Source: RHLJ01 sp965212165
GTDB taxonomy: Bacteria > Bacteroidota > Rhodothermia > Balneolales > Balneolaceae
Length of the DNA: 64,000 bases
Direction: 5' to 3'
NCBI GenBank assembly: GCA_965212165.1
Contig: OZ243096.1
Span: 1,798,001-1,862,000 of the forward strand
The position numbers and the translations under genes are program-made. Each line of letters opens with the position of its first letter. Positions within the stretch are counted from its first letter, which is position 1. Positions 10,401-25,400 of the stretch are shown here, in pieces. The notes beneath the pieces are model-generated. The model did not search any database and was not told where the DNA came from. It saw only the letters and a list, made by a program, of their open reading frames with translations.

Positions 10401-13400
10401 CCGTGACGGTGAACGCTGTTAACGATGTTCCATTATTTACAAAAGGAGCAGATCAGGTGGTAGATGAAAATGCAGACCCGCAGTCGGTTACTGGTTGGGG
10501 AAGTGGAATCAGTTCAGGACCAACCAACGAAAGTGGGCAAGCATTAACGTTCAATGTAAGTACAGATAATGACAATCTTTTTGAAGTCGGACCTGCTGTG
10601 GATCCAATCACGGGTGAGTTAACATTTACACCTGCCGCCGATTCTTTTGGAGTCGCAACGGTAACGATCAGCCTCTCCGATGATGGCGGAACGTCCAATG
10701 GAGGAGTGGATACTTCAGCCGATCAAACGTTTACTATTACCGTTGATGAAGTATTGAGTGTAGACCCAGCAACGGCTTTTATTACTACCTGGGCAACGAC
10801 TTCGCCGAACGAATCTATTACCCTGTATACCGATGGCGGAACCACTATTTCTGATTATGACGCGATCATCGATTGGGGAGATGGTACGATAGAGCGATTT
10901 ACTGGCGACGATCCGGACCCAAGCCACAGCTATGCTACTGCAGGCGATTATGAAGTGCGTATTTCCGGCACCTTTCCTCATTTAGATCTTACCGATAACG
11001 CGGATCTGGTTACCTATGGAAATACTCCGGCCTTTGCGGCCAATTCAGCCAAGCTTATTGCGATCAACCAATGGGGAAATATTGTATGGGAAAGTATGGA
11101 AGACATGTTCTATCAAACACCAAACCTTGTTAGCTATTCAGCTACAGATGTGCCGGATTTATCTCAGGCTACAAGTCTAGAGGGGATGTTTGCATTTACA
11201 GGCTTAACAACATCAGATCTTAGCGGTTGGGATGTAAGTACGATTACAGAATTCTCCGACATGTTCACCAATGCCATAGCTTTTAATGGTGACTTATCGG
11301 GTTGGATATTCTCTAGTTCCCCATTTTCAGAAGCCACCGCCCTTAACTTTACGGGCATGTTCAACTTGGCGAGCTCTTTCACGGGAACGGGTCTTCCGGG
11401 TTGGGATGTGTCTAATGCCGATTCAATGACGGTGATGTTTTCGGATGCAGAGGTCTTTAATCAGGATTTGAGTGGATGGGACATCAGTAATGTTACCGAT
11501 ATGTTTTTGTTTGCAGAGGGAACGGCCTTAAGCATCACCAATTATTCGGCGATGCTATCCAGTTGGGGAGCATTAGATGTGCAAAGCGGAGTCGAATTTT
11601 CTGTGAATCCTACGACCTATGATATTACAGGTTTGGAAGGAAGAAACACTCTTGTAAATACTGATGGCTGGATTATAACCGATGGTGGTTTAACAGCTGG
11701 AGTATTGAGTTTATCAACGGTGCAAACCTCACCTGTTGATCCAACCGAGACGGATACGCTGTGGATGGATCTAACCCTTGATGGAAGTATTGTTACCGAT
11801 CAATTAAATCCAAGCTGGACACTCACACCTCAAAGTGGATTAACCACACCGAGTGTTCCGATATATAGTCAAATCCGTGAACAATGGGGGTATGACCTGA
11901 GCGGAATTACGGTTACAAATCTGGATGAGGAGTATTCACTTGATTTGTATGCTACCGTTGCTACGGAAAATGGGTCCTCAAGTATCGAAGATACTCTTGC
12001 CATAACGGTTGAAGTCGTAAATACGGCTCCAACTGTAACCAATGCGATTGCGGATATTACGGTGAATGAGGATGCATCAGATAGTTTGATAGATCTGACC
12101 AATGTATTCAGCGATTTGGAAGATAATGCTGCTGATATGACCTATTCCGTAATATCGAATAGCAATTCAGGGCTGGTAACTACATCTATAGATCCAGGTA
12201 CTGATCTTCTTACACTAACTATGCAGGCAGATTCTTCCGGCACCGCTGATATTATTATTCAAGCGACGGATTTGGGTGCGCTAACGGTGAATGACACACT
12301 CACCGTGACGGTGAACGCTGTTAACGATGTTCCATTATTTACAAAAGGAGCTGACCAGACTGTAGATGAAAATGTAGCCCCACAGACGGTTACTGGTTGG
12401 GCAAGTGGAATCAGTTCAGGACCAACCAACGAAAGTGGGCAAGGATTAACGTTCAATGTAAGTACAGATAATGACAATCTTTTTGAAGTCGGACCTGCTG
12501 TGGATCCAATCACGGGTGAGTTAACATTTACACCTGCCGCCGATTCTTTTGGAGTCGCAACGGTAACGATCAGCCTCTCCGATGATGGCGGAACGTCCAA
12601 TGGAGGAGTGGATACTTCAGCCGATCAAACGTTTACTATTACCGTTGATGAAGTATTGAGTGTAGACCCAGCAACGGCTTTTATTACTACCTGGGCAACG
12701 ACTTCGCCGAACGAATCTATTACCCTGTATACCGATGGCGGAACCACTATTTCTGATTATGACGCGATCATCGATTGGGGAGATGGTACGATAGAGCGAT
12801 TTACTGGCGACGATCCGGACCCAAGCCACAGCTATGCTACTGCAGGCGATTATGAAGTGCGTATTTCCGGCACCTTTCCGCATTTAGATCTTACCGATAA
12901 TGCCGATTTAGTAACCTATGGAAATACTCCGGCCTTTGCGGCCAATTCAGCCAAGCTTATTGCGATCAACCAATGGGGAAATATTGTATGGGAAAGTATG
13001 GAAGACATGTTCTATCAAACACCAAACCTTGTTAGCTATTCAGCTACAGATGTGCCGGATTTATCTCAGGCTACAAGTCTAGAGGGGATGTTTGCATTTA
13101 CAGGCTTAACAACATCAGATCTTAGCGGTTGGGATGTTAGTACCATTACAGAATTCTCCGACATGTTCACCAATGCCATAGCTTTTAATGGTGACTTATC
13201 GGGTTGGATATTCTCTAGTTCCCCATTCTCAGAAGCCACCGCCCTTAACTTTACGGGCATGTTCAACTTGGCGAGCTCTTTCACGGGAACGGGTCTTCCG
13301 GGTTGGGATGTGTCTAATGCTGATTCAATGACGGTGATGTTTTCGGATGCAGAGGTCTTTAATCAGGATTTGAGTGGATGGGATGTGAGTAATGTGGCAG

Positions 13401-16400
13401 ATATGTTATTTTTTGCAGAAGGAGCAGCAATAAGTACGGCTAATTATTCGGCTATGCTATCCAGTTGGGGTGCTCTGTCGGTTCAATCGGATGTTGAGAT
13501 GTCTGTAGGGACTACCATGTACAATGCGTCCGCATCGGCAGCTCGTGCTGTGCTTACCGATACCTACAATTGGGCCATTACCGATGGAGGAAGAACCAAT
13601 TTTGCACCAGTGGCTAGTAATGCAGCCATTGCCGGTACTCCAAATGTGGGAGAGACTTTGGCCGCTACTTACGACTACATCGACGCCGATGGAGACGCTA
13701 ATATAGGCGCAAGCTTCCAATGGTACCGAGCAAGTGATGCCTTGGGTACCGACTCGGTAGCAATAGCCGGAGCAACAGACTCCACCTACATCGCTACTAC
13801 AGAGGATGGAGATAAATTTCTAAAGGTGGGGATTACGCCGAAAGATGGTATTGAGAATGGAGTTTCTATTTTCAGTGACTGGGTTGAGGTTCCTGTATTA
13901 TTCTTACTGGCTAATAACGGAGTTACCGTTACTTGTAGCGAGGCAAGCGAAGGAGATACCGGCTTAGTGGGAAGTACCTTATATAAAGCTTTGAGTGAAG
14001 ATAGCCTTCGGGCAAGAGTAACGGACGGAATAGGAGTTACCAATGTGTGTACAAGCTTGGTAACGGAAATGGATAGTTTGTTTATGGGTAATACAACCTT
14101 CAATGAAGACATCTCTTATTGGGATGTGAGTGCGGTTACAAACATGTCTTTTACATTTACATCGGCATCTGCTTTTGATCAGGATATAAGCAGCTGGGAT
14201 GTAAGTTCAGTCACCAGTATGTTTGGATTATTTGCAAATGCCACGGAATTTAATCAGGTACTTAATAACTGGGTTGTAAGTTCAGTCACAGATATGACAG
14301 GATTATTTTCTAGTGCTACTTCATTCAATCAACCTTTAAACAGTTGGGATGTGAGTTCGGTAACAAACATGAATGATATGTTTGCAAATGCTACCTCTTT
14401 CAATCAATCCTTAAACGATTGGAACACTGGTCAGGTGACCAACATGACTCAAATGTTTAAAGGTGCTTCATCCTTTAACGAAGATATTTCCGAATGGAAT
14501 GTATCAGCGGTTACAACCATGGAGGAAATGTTTAATGGAGCCTCTTTATTTAATGTAGATATCAGTAACTGGAACGTATTTAACGTTGCCAGTATGAAAA
14601 GAATGTTTTTAGAGGCATCAAGCTTTAATGCAAATATCAGTACTTGGAACGTCTCGAACGTAACAACGATGGAGAATATGTTTGGTAAAGCAACCGCATT
14701 CAATCAACCTATTGGAGGATGGAATGTTGGTCAGGTTACTAGTATGGTCAGCATGTTTAACGAAGCTACTTCCTTCAATCAGGATATTTCAAGCTGGAAC
14801 GTGAGTTCAGTTATTGATATGGTCGCAATGTTTTATGGTGCGTCTTCCTTTAATCAGGACATTGGAAGCTGGGAAGTACAAAATGTTTTAGGAATGGACT
14901 TCATGTTTACTGAAGCATCTTCTTTTGATCAAAATCTAGGTGATTGGAATATTTCCAAAGTGGGTAGACTAATTAATATGCTTAATGGATCAGCACTTTC
15001 CACCATCAATTATGATTCTCTCCTCATTGGATGGTCAAAAAATACCTTTAACAATTCAGATATTAATTTTGGAGCAGGAGATGTACAATACACCCCGGCA
15101 GCAGAAGCAGCACGTGCGGTGTTAACTGGTGAACCTAATAATTGGATCATTACCGATGGTGGAAGAACCAATACCGCCCCAGTAGCAAGTAACGCAGCCA
15201 TAGCAGGCACGCCAAAAGTAGGAGAAACTCTAGCAGCTACGTACAATTACACCGATGCTGATGGCGATGCGAATGCAGGCGCTAGCTTCCAGTGGTACCG
15301 AGCAAGTGATGCCTTAGGTACCGACTCGGTAGCAATAGCAAACGCAACAGACTCCACCTACATCGCTACTACAGAGGATGGAGATAAATTTCTAAAGGTG
15401 GGGATTACGCCGAAAGATGGCATTGATAATGGAGTTTCTATTGAAAGCGAATGGGTATTGGTTCCCGATCTATTCTTACTCGCCGAAAACGGAGTCACGG
15501 TTACCTGTAGCGAGGCAAGTGCAGGAGATACCGGCTTAGTGGGAGGTACCTTATACAAAGCGTTAAGTGAAGACAGCCTGCGAGCAAGAGTAACCGATGG
15601 AATAGGAGTTACCAATGTGTGTACGAGTCTGGTTACCGAAATGGATAATTTGTTTATTAATAAATCTACGTTTAATGAAGACATCTCTTCTTGGGATGTG
15701 AGTGCGGTTACAAACATGTCTTTTACATTTACATCGGCATCTGCTTTTGATCAGGATATAAGCAGCTGGAATGTATCAAATGTAACAACGATGGAAGGTA
15801 TGTTCTGGGCAGCATCTGCTTTTGATCAGGATATAAGCAGCTGGAATGTATCAAATGTAACAACGATGGAAGGTATGTTCTGGGTAGCATCTGCCTTTAA
15901 TCAACCCATTGGAAGTTGGAATGTTGGTCAGGTTACGAATTTGAGTGATATGTTTAGAAGCGCATTTACCTTTAACCAAGATATTAGGCTTTGGGATGTG
16001 AGTTCTGTTACGGATATGAAATACATGTTTAAGTATGCAATTGCATTTAATGCAAATATCAGCAGCTGGAATGTATCAAATGTAACAACGATGGAAGGTA
16101 TGTTTGATAATGCAATTGCATTTAATCAACCCATTGGAGGTTGGAATGTTGGTCAGGTTACGAGAATGGATTTTATGTTCTATCAAGCATCTGCCTTTAA
16201 TCAGCCCATTGGCAATTGGGATGTAAGCTCAGTGACCGATATGGCAAATATGTTCTATGAAGCATCTGCCTTTAATCAACCCATTGGAAATTGGGATGTA
16301 AGCTCTGTGACCGATATGGGACATACGTTTTTGGGTGCAACGGCCTTTAATCAGCCTATAGGTACTTGGAATGTTAGTAATGTAGAAGACTTATCATTTA

Positions 16401-19400
16401 CGTTTAGTGGCGCTACTAATTTCAACCAGAGTCTTGGCACTTGGGATTTGAGTAATGTGTTTAGTATGGAAGGTATGATTGGGAATACTGCTTTAAGCAC
16501 ACAAAACTATGACGATATGCTCATTAAATGGGCAGCAAATACATATAATTTTGCAGATATTAATTTTGGAGCAGGTGATGTACAATACACCCCGGCAGCG
16601 GTAGCAGCACGTGCGGTGTTAACTGATGAACCTAATAACTGGCAAATTTCCGATGGTGGAAGAACCAATACCGCCCCTTTAGCAAGCAATGCAATTATTG
16701 CAGGTACTCCAAGAGTTGAGGAAACTTTGGCTGCTACTTACGAATACACCGATGCCGAGAATGATGCCAACGCAGGCGCTAGCTTCCAGTGGTACAGAGC
16801 TACTGATGCATTGGGTACCGACTCGGTAGCAATAGTAAATGCAACTGACTCTCTATACACAGCTACTGAAGATGATGGAAATAAATTTATAAAGGTGGGG
16901 ATTACTCCAAATGATGGAATCGAAACCGGAACTTCTATTTCGAGTAGCTGGGTAGAAGTGGCTAGTTTATTCTTACTGGCAGACAACGGAGTTACCGTTA
17001 CTTGTAGCGAGGCAAGCGAAGGAGATACCGGCTTAGTGGGAGGTACCTTATACAAAGCTTTAAGTGAAGACAGCCTGCGAGCAAGAGTTACAGACGGTAT
17101 AGGAGTGACCAATGTGTGTACGAGTTTGGTTACCGAAATGGATAGTTTGTTTATTAATAAATCTACGTTCAATGAAGACATCTCTTCCTGGGATGTGAGT
17201 GCGGTAACAAGTATGCACAGTACATTTTTTGGAGCTACTTCTTTCAATCAATCGTTAGATGATTGGGATGTAAGTTCGGTTACTACTATGTATGGGATGT
17301 TTGCAAGTGCGACCTCCTTTAATCAGTCACTTAATAATTGGGATGTAAGTGCAGTTACTAATATGCTTGGTATGTTTTCTAATACTTCTGCATTCAACGG
17401 ACCAATTGGAAACTGGGATGTAAGTTCAGTAACCGATATGTCCGGGTTATTTGCCTCAGCTATTTCGTTCAATCAATCGCTAGATAATTGGAATGTTAAT
17501 TCGGTGATCAATATGGCGTTTATGTTTTTTAGAGCCTCTACCTTTGATCAGCCTATTGGGGTTTGGAATACTGGTCAGGTGACCAACATGTCTAATATGT
17601 TTTATGAAGCTAGTGCATTTAATCAGCCAATTGGTAACTGGGATGTTAGCTCAGTAACTAACATGGAAAGTATGTTTTATGAAGCTAGTGCATTTAATCA
17701 GCCAATTGGTAACTGGGATGTTAGCTCAGTAACTAACATGGAAAGTATGTTTTATGAAGCTAGTGCATTTAATCAGTCAATTGGTAATTGGGATGTTAGT
17801 TTAGTAACTAACATGGAAAGTATGTTTTATTTTGCTAGTGCTTTCAATCAGCCAATTGGTAACTGGAATGTAAGCTCAGTAACAACAATGGAAGAAATGT
17901 TCAGATCTGCGGTTGCATTTGACCAATCTATCAGCAATTGGGATGTATCTGCAGTTACCTCTATGAATCATATGTTTAATGACGCTACTTCATTTAACAA
18001 GCCCATTGGGAATTGGGATGTGAGTTCAGTTACTGTAATGGATGCTATGTTTCAACGTGCAACTTCTTTTAACCAAGACATTGATTATGATGAAGTAACT
18101 GGCAATTGGGATGTATCTACAGTTACCTCTATGAATAATATGTTTACTTTTGCTAATTCATTTAACCAACCCATTGGGAATTGGGATGTGAGTTCAGTTA
18201 CTGAAATGAACGGATTTTTCTCTGGTGCAACTTCATTTAATCAACCCATTGGGAATTGGGATGTGAGTTCAGTTACTGAAATGGGTGGTATGTTTTCAGG
18301 AGCTAGCTTGTTCAATCAGGATATTTCAAATTGGAACGTAAGTGCCGTTACCTGGATGCAATCTATATTTATGGACGCCTCATCCTTCAATCAGGATATT
18401 GGTAATTGGAATGTTTCCTCGGTTACTAACATGATTAGTATGTTAAACGGTGCAACCTCTTTTAGCACAGACAACTACAACGCCATGCTAACGAGTTGGG
18501 CAGCCTTGCCGAGTCTTCAGTCGGGAGTTCGTTTGGATGCAGAAGTTACAAATTACTCATCTGCGGGTTTGGCAGCACGAGCGGTTCTTACAGGATCCCC
18601 CAATTTCTGGCAAATCACAGATGGAGGTTTTCTAAATACCGCTCCGGTAGCAAGCAATGCAGTTATCGCAGGTACTCCAAGAGTTGGGGAAACTTTGGCT
18701 GCTACTTACGACTACACCGATGCCGAGAATGATGCGAATGCCGGAGCTAGCTTCCAGTGGTACAGAGCTAGTGATGCATTAGGTACCGATTCGGTAGCAA
18801 TAGCAAACGCAACTGACTCTCTATACACAGCTACTGAAGATGATGTAAATAACTTTATAAAGGTGGGGATTACTCCAAATGATGGAATCGAAACCGGAGC
18901 TTCTATTTCGAGTAGCTGGGTAGAAGTGGCCAGTGTATTCTTACTTGCCGACAACGGAGTAACGGTTACCTGTAGCGAAGCAAGTGCAGGAGATACCGGC
19001 TTAGTGGGAGGTACTTTATATAAAGCTTTAAGTGAAGACAGCCTGCGAGCAAGAGTAACAGATGGAATAGGAGTGACCAATGTGTGTACGAGTCTGGTTA
19101 CCGAAATGGATAGTTTATTCTTTCAAAAAACAACCTTCAATGAAGACATCTCTTCCTGGGATGTGAGTGCGGTTACAAACATGTCTTATACATTTGCAGT
19201 AGCATCTGCTTTTGATCAGGATATAAGTAAATGGAATGTAAGTTCAGTAACAAACATGTCTTATACATTTGCAGCAGCATCTGCTTTTGATCAGGATATA
19301 AGCAGCTGGAACGTAAGTTCGGTTAGCAATATGTCTTATACATTTTTATTAGCCGCTACATTTAATCAGCCGATTGGTAGTTGGGATGTAAGTTCGGTTA

Positions 19401-22400
19401 CCAATATGAGCAACATGTTTAGTTCTGCTATTTCTTTTAATCAAGCACTTAACAACTGGGATGTAAGTTCAGTGATAGATATGTCAGGGTTATTTTCTCT
19501 TGCTGCTTCATTTAATCAACCCTTGAATACTTGGAATACGACAAATGTTGCCAACATGAGTTCCATGTTTTCAGCAGCTGACTCATTTAATGAAGATATT
19601 TCCAGCTGGAATACGTCAAATGTGACCAACATGAGTTCTATGTTTTCGCCGGCTGACTTATTTAATCAGCCTTTAAATAGTTGGGATGTATCTTCAGTTA
19701 CAGATATGAGTAATATGTTTGACGATGCCGTTGTTTTCAATCAGCCATTAGGCAATTGGAATACTATTTCGGTTACTACTATGTATGCCATGTTTGATGG
19801 AGCTACAGCTTTTAATGGTGATATATCAAGCTGGAATGTGTCGAATGTGACAAATATGGAAAATATGTTCATCGTTGCTACTGCTTTTGACCAAAATCTG
19901 GGTAGCTGGAATGTATCAAATGTTACTTCTTTTGGTGTGTTTTTGATTTCGACCAGCCTTTCCACGGCCAACTATGACTCCCTACTAATCGGATGGGCAC
20001 AACTTGAAAATTTGAAACCAGACTTAACAATTATTTTTGGTGGGGAGGTTAAGTATTCTTCAGAAGCAGAAGCAGCCCGAGCGGTGCTTACCGGTACCTA
20101 CAATTGGACCATTACCGATGGTGGAAGAACCAATACCGCCCCGGTAGCAAGTAATGTTAATATTGGAGAAGGATTTGTTAAGACCGGAACTCAGCTTACA
20201 GCCAGTGTAGATACTACGGATGCTGAAGACGACTTGGTAACATTAAGTTATCAGTGGTATGTAGCGGATGATGCTGAGGGTACTAACGCATCAGCTATCA
20301 CGGATTCTACCACTAGAACTTATACTCCTAATTCGGATGATAATTTTAAATACCTAAGGCTGGATGTAACACCAAATGACGGAATTGTGAACGGAAATAC
20401 AGTAAGCAGTAGCTATATATGGGTTAATTTATTTGACGATGGAGACGGCAGTGAGTCAAATCCATTTCTTATTTCCACCGCTATACAGCTAAATGAGATC
20501 CGATATCATTACAACAATATTAATAATAAATATCTCAAGTTGATCAGTGATATAGATTTATCCGTTTATAATGAAGGAAATGGATGGGTTCCAATTAATG
20601 ATAATCAAAATTCATCAGCATTTACTTTACATTTAGATGGAGATGGTCATTCTATAAGTGGATTATTTATACGAGGAGGTTATGTATATTCAGGATTATT
20701 TAGTGCGTTAGCTGGTTCTGTAAAGAATTTAAGTATTATCAATACAGATATTGAAATAAGTGACGATCAATCTTATGATTTGAACGTAGGAGCATTAGCT
20801 GGAAGAGTATTTTATATTCAAATTGATAATGTAAACTCAACAGGTACTATAAAGTCGTTCTCCCCCATAGCCAATAGTAAAGTAGGAGGATTAATTGGTG
20901 AAATTATATCGAGTGATAACAACACCATTGTTGGTTCATCTTCAACAGTATCTATAACTGTAACAGGTTCAGGATATCTGGGGGGTATAGTAGGGGATAT
21001 AAATGCCCAATATGTTAGTATCGATAGCGTATCTTATGATGGAGAGATAAGTGCAACCGATGGAGTAAGACATTATATTGGTGGACTGATTGGTTTTGAT
21101 GACCAAGCAAATTCTGAAACAACAATTTCGAACAGTACAGCCACTTTAACCTTTAGAAACACAGAATCAACATCTTCTGGTCTATTCTTAGGGGGCATCA
21201 TAGGATTAGCAAGCACTTATTCCATTACAAATACGAATGCCGAAGTTTCGGTAAGTCATTCATCAGGATCAACTATTGGTGGTATTATAGGTATTGGATC
21301 TAATGATGCAAACTTCGGTATGATTCGAAATGTATCAGCTAAAGGAAGTATTTCTATTGCTAACAATGGAACGTTGGGTGGTTTATTTGGTAATGCTACC
21401 GGCTTACAGGTTCAGGAATCCTATTCCGATGTTTCATTGATAGCTGGAGATAATTCCTTTATTGGAGGTATTGCGGGAAAAATTACGGATGGATCTTATT
21501 CTGATCTCTATGCCGTAGGAAGTATAGAGGGAGCAGCGAATTCATATGTAGGTGGCCTGTTGGGTTATAATGAAGGTGGCACGGTGAGCAGTAGTTATGC
21601 CACCGGTACGGTGAGCGGTAGTGATGGTAGTACTATCGGCGGCCTGGTGGGTTACCATTCTGGCGGCACGACAACAGACAGCTTCTGGGATACTGAGACT
21701 TCGGGGCAGAGCACCAGCGCCGGTGGAACGGGCAAGACCACCACCGAGATGAAAAGCGAAGCTACCTTCACCAATTGGGACTTTACCAACACCTGGGCTA
21801 TAACTACAGGTGATTCCGTGAGTTATCCGTATCTGAAAAACAATCCTCAAAGTCCAGTTCCGGGTAAGGCAAGTGCCAACACCGCCCCCGTAGCAAGCAA
21901 TGCAGCGATAGTGGGAACTCCAAGAGTTGGGGAAACTTTGGCTGCTACTTACGACTACACCGATGCCGAGAATGATGTTAATGCCGGAGCCAGCTTCCAG
22001 TGGTACCGCGCAAGTGATGCCGCAGGTACAGATTCGGTAGCAATCGAAAACGCAACCGACTCAACGTATACTTCAGTGACAGAGGACATCGGGTTATTTG
22101 TGAATGTGGAAGTTACCCCAAATGACGGTCTTGAATCCGGAGGAGCCGTTTCCAGTGATTGGCTAGAAGTGGCTGGTGTATTCTTGCTCGCCGAAAATGG
22201 AGTAACAGTTAGCTGTAGCGAAGCCAGTGAAGGAGATACCGGATTAGTGGGAAGTACACTATACAAAGCTCTTAGTGAAGATAGCCTTCGGGCAAGAGTA
22301 ACGGACGGAATAGGAGTTACCAATGTGTGTACGAGTCTGGTAACGGATATGAGTAGACTTTTTGAAGCTCAGTCAACCTTCAATGAAGACATCTCTTCTT

Positions 22401-25400
22401 GGGATGTGAGTGCGGTTACAAACATGTTATTTACATTTGAAGCAGCATCTATCTTTAATCAGGATATAAGCAGCTGGGATGTAAGTTCGGTCACTGATAT
22501 GACGTATATGTTTAATGGAGCGAGTGCCTTCAATCAAGATATAAGCAGCTGGGATGTAAGTTCAGTCACAAGTATGTCTGGATTATTTGCAAATGCCACG
22601 GACTTTAATCAGCCCATTGGATCTTGGGATGTAAGTTCGGTTAATAACATGTATGGTACATTTTTTGGGGCAACTTCATTTAATCAACCTTTAAACAGTT
22701 GGGATGTGAGTTCGGTAACATACATGTATGTTATGTTTAAAAATGCTACCTCTTTCAATCAATCCTTAATCGATTGGAACACTGGTCAGGTGACTAACAT
22801 GACTCAAATGTTTAAAGGTGCTTCATCCTTTAACGAAGATATCTCTGGATGGAATGTATCAGCGGTTACAACCATGGAGGAAATGTTTAATGGAGCCTCT
22901 TTATTTAACGTAGATATCAGTAGTTGGAATGTAAGCTCGGTAACTGATATGGATCAAATGTTCTTAGAAGCATCGACTTTTAATCAGGATTTACGAAATT
23001 GGGATTTTTCATCGGTAACATCCGTAAGTCAATTTTTAGATTACAGTGGATTAGATAATGTCAATTACAGTTCTCTACTTGGAACTCTGGGCTCAGCTGA
23101 CAAAGGTCTGCAACCTATAGAAAACCAGACAGGGGAATTAGGAGCAAAGGGATTGACTTTTTTCTATTCAGCTATTCCAAGCAGAGTAACCCTGTACGGG
23201 CATCCGTATAATATTCTGGGAGACACCCTTAGTCTGGGCGAAGGAGGTAGTTTTGATTTAACTGCAGTCTCTGATGATAATGTAACTAATACCTTTAGTT
23301 TTACTTCATCCGTAACAGATAATGCAAGTTCAGAAAGTTCGATAATTCATACCGTCACTGAACATATCTTTATTGAATTTAATGGAGAAGACAATCCTGG
23401 ATTATCTGATGCAGAACTAGATTATTTAAGAGGTTTATCTGCTACCTATAACAGTTCAGAAGAACAATGGAATCTGGATATTTCAGAACTGCTGGATAAT
23501 ATCCCGAATGGAGGTACTTTTACCTTTACAGCTTACTTTAATGCCGTAGAGAATATATCTGCAGAACTACCAACACTAAGCTTTAGTGTTTTTCCAACTT
23601 TTAAACTCGCCGACAACGAAGTTACCGTTACCTGTAGTGAGGCAGAGGTAGGCGATTCCGGTACCGTAAATGGAATTATATACACCAAACGAAGCAAAGA
23701 TCAGATCACTCCTGAAAACGCTGCAACTACATGTACATCCGACATTACTGATATGTCTAATCTTTTTGAAAATCAAACAACATTTAATGCTGATATATCC
23801 AGTTGGGATGTGAGTTCTGTGGTGGATATGAGTTCAATGTTTGCTGGAGCTACATCTTTCAATCAAGATATCGGTAGTTGGAATGTAAGTTCAGTAACCG
23901 TAATGGATAAAATGTTTTATGAGGCTAATACTTTTAATCAGCCAATCGGTAGTTGGGATGTGAGCGCTGTGACTAGTATGAATCAAATGTTTCATAAGGC
24001 GAATACTTTTAACCAGCTAATTGGTAGTTGGAATGTGGGCGCTGTTACTGATATGTTTGAAATGTTTCATGAGGCCGGTACTTTTAACCAGGATATTAGT
24101 AGTTGGGATGTAAGTTCTGTTACAGATATGTATGCAATGTTTCATGAGGCCCGTACTTTTAACCAAGATATAAGTAGTTGGGATGTAAGTTCTGTTACAG
24201 ATATGATTAATATGTTTACATTTACTGACTTCAATCAACCTATCGGTAATTGGGATGTAAGCTCTGTCACCCGACTAGCAGGGACATTTTCTGCCAGTCC
24301 TTTTAACCAGGATATTAGTGAGTGGGACGTGAGTGCTGTAACAAATATGAACGGTGTATTTGGAGCTAATAGCAGTTTTAACCAAGATATATCCAGTTGG
24401 GATGTGAGTTCTGTGGTGGATATGAGTTCAATGTTTGCTGGAGCTACATCTTTCAATCAAGATATCGGTAGTTGGGATGTGAGTTTGGTAAACGATATGA
24501 GTTACATGTTTGATGATGCCAGTTCTTTTAATCAAGATATCGGTAGTTGGAATGTGAACGCTGTAACGGTTATGCCTGACATGTTTCATGATGCCAGTTC
24601 TTTTAATCAAAATTTAGGTAACTGGGATATTTCAAACGTAGAGGCATTAGGAGATGATTTTTATGGTTTTTTAAATGGTTCAGGACTAACCACTACTTAT
24701 TATGATTCTTTACTTATTGGTTGGGCATCACTCGAAAATGTACAACCTGATCTGATATTATATGTAGGGGGGGATCTAAAATTTACCTACTCAAGAGCGG
24801 CGCGAGCGGTATTGACAAGCGCTCCCAATAACTGGACAATCATCGATGGTGGTTCTACTAATAAATTACCTGTTGCCAGTAACCCAGCTATTGCAGGAAC
24901 GCCAAAAGTGGGAGAGACTCTTGCTGCTACCTATGACTTCACTGATGCCGATGATGATTCGAATGTAGGAGCATCTTTCCAGTGGTACCGCGCAAGTGAC
25001 GCCTCCGGTATCGATTCTGTTGCGATTGAGAATGCAACCGATTCCACTTTTATTCCAACTTCAGCTGAGGCGGGCTTATTTGTAAAAGTAGAAATCACCC
25101 CGAATGATATAATAGAACCCGGAACAAGCATATCGAGCGAATGGGTAAGTATTCCAAGTCTATTCAAATTGGCTGAAAACGGAGTAACGATTACCTGTAG
25201 CGAAGCAAGCGACGGAGACACCGGCTTAGTGGGAGGTAGTTTGTACAAAGCTCTGAGTGAAGATAGCCTGCGAGCTCGGGTAGATGCTGGGGTGGGAATT
25301 ACTAATGTCTGTACCAGTTTAGTTACCGATATGAATAATTTATTCAGTCAAAAGTCTACGTTCAATCAAGATATAGGCAGCTGGGATGTTTCAAGTGTTA

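Noticed and set aside
10715..13284. Paired antisense open frames (for example 10715-10981 and 12617-12883, identical 88-residue products)
   Set aside because: They are minus-strand shadows of the duplicated part of the giant gene; their repetition comes from the DNA duplication, not from a gene family.
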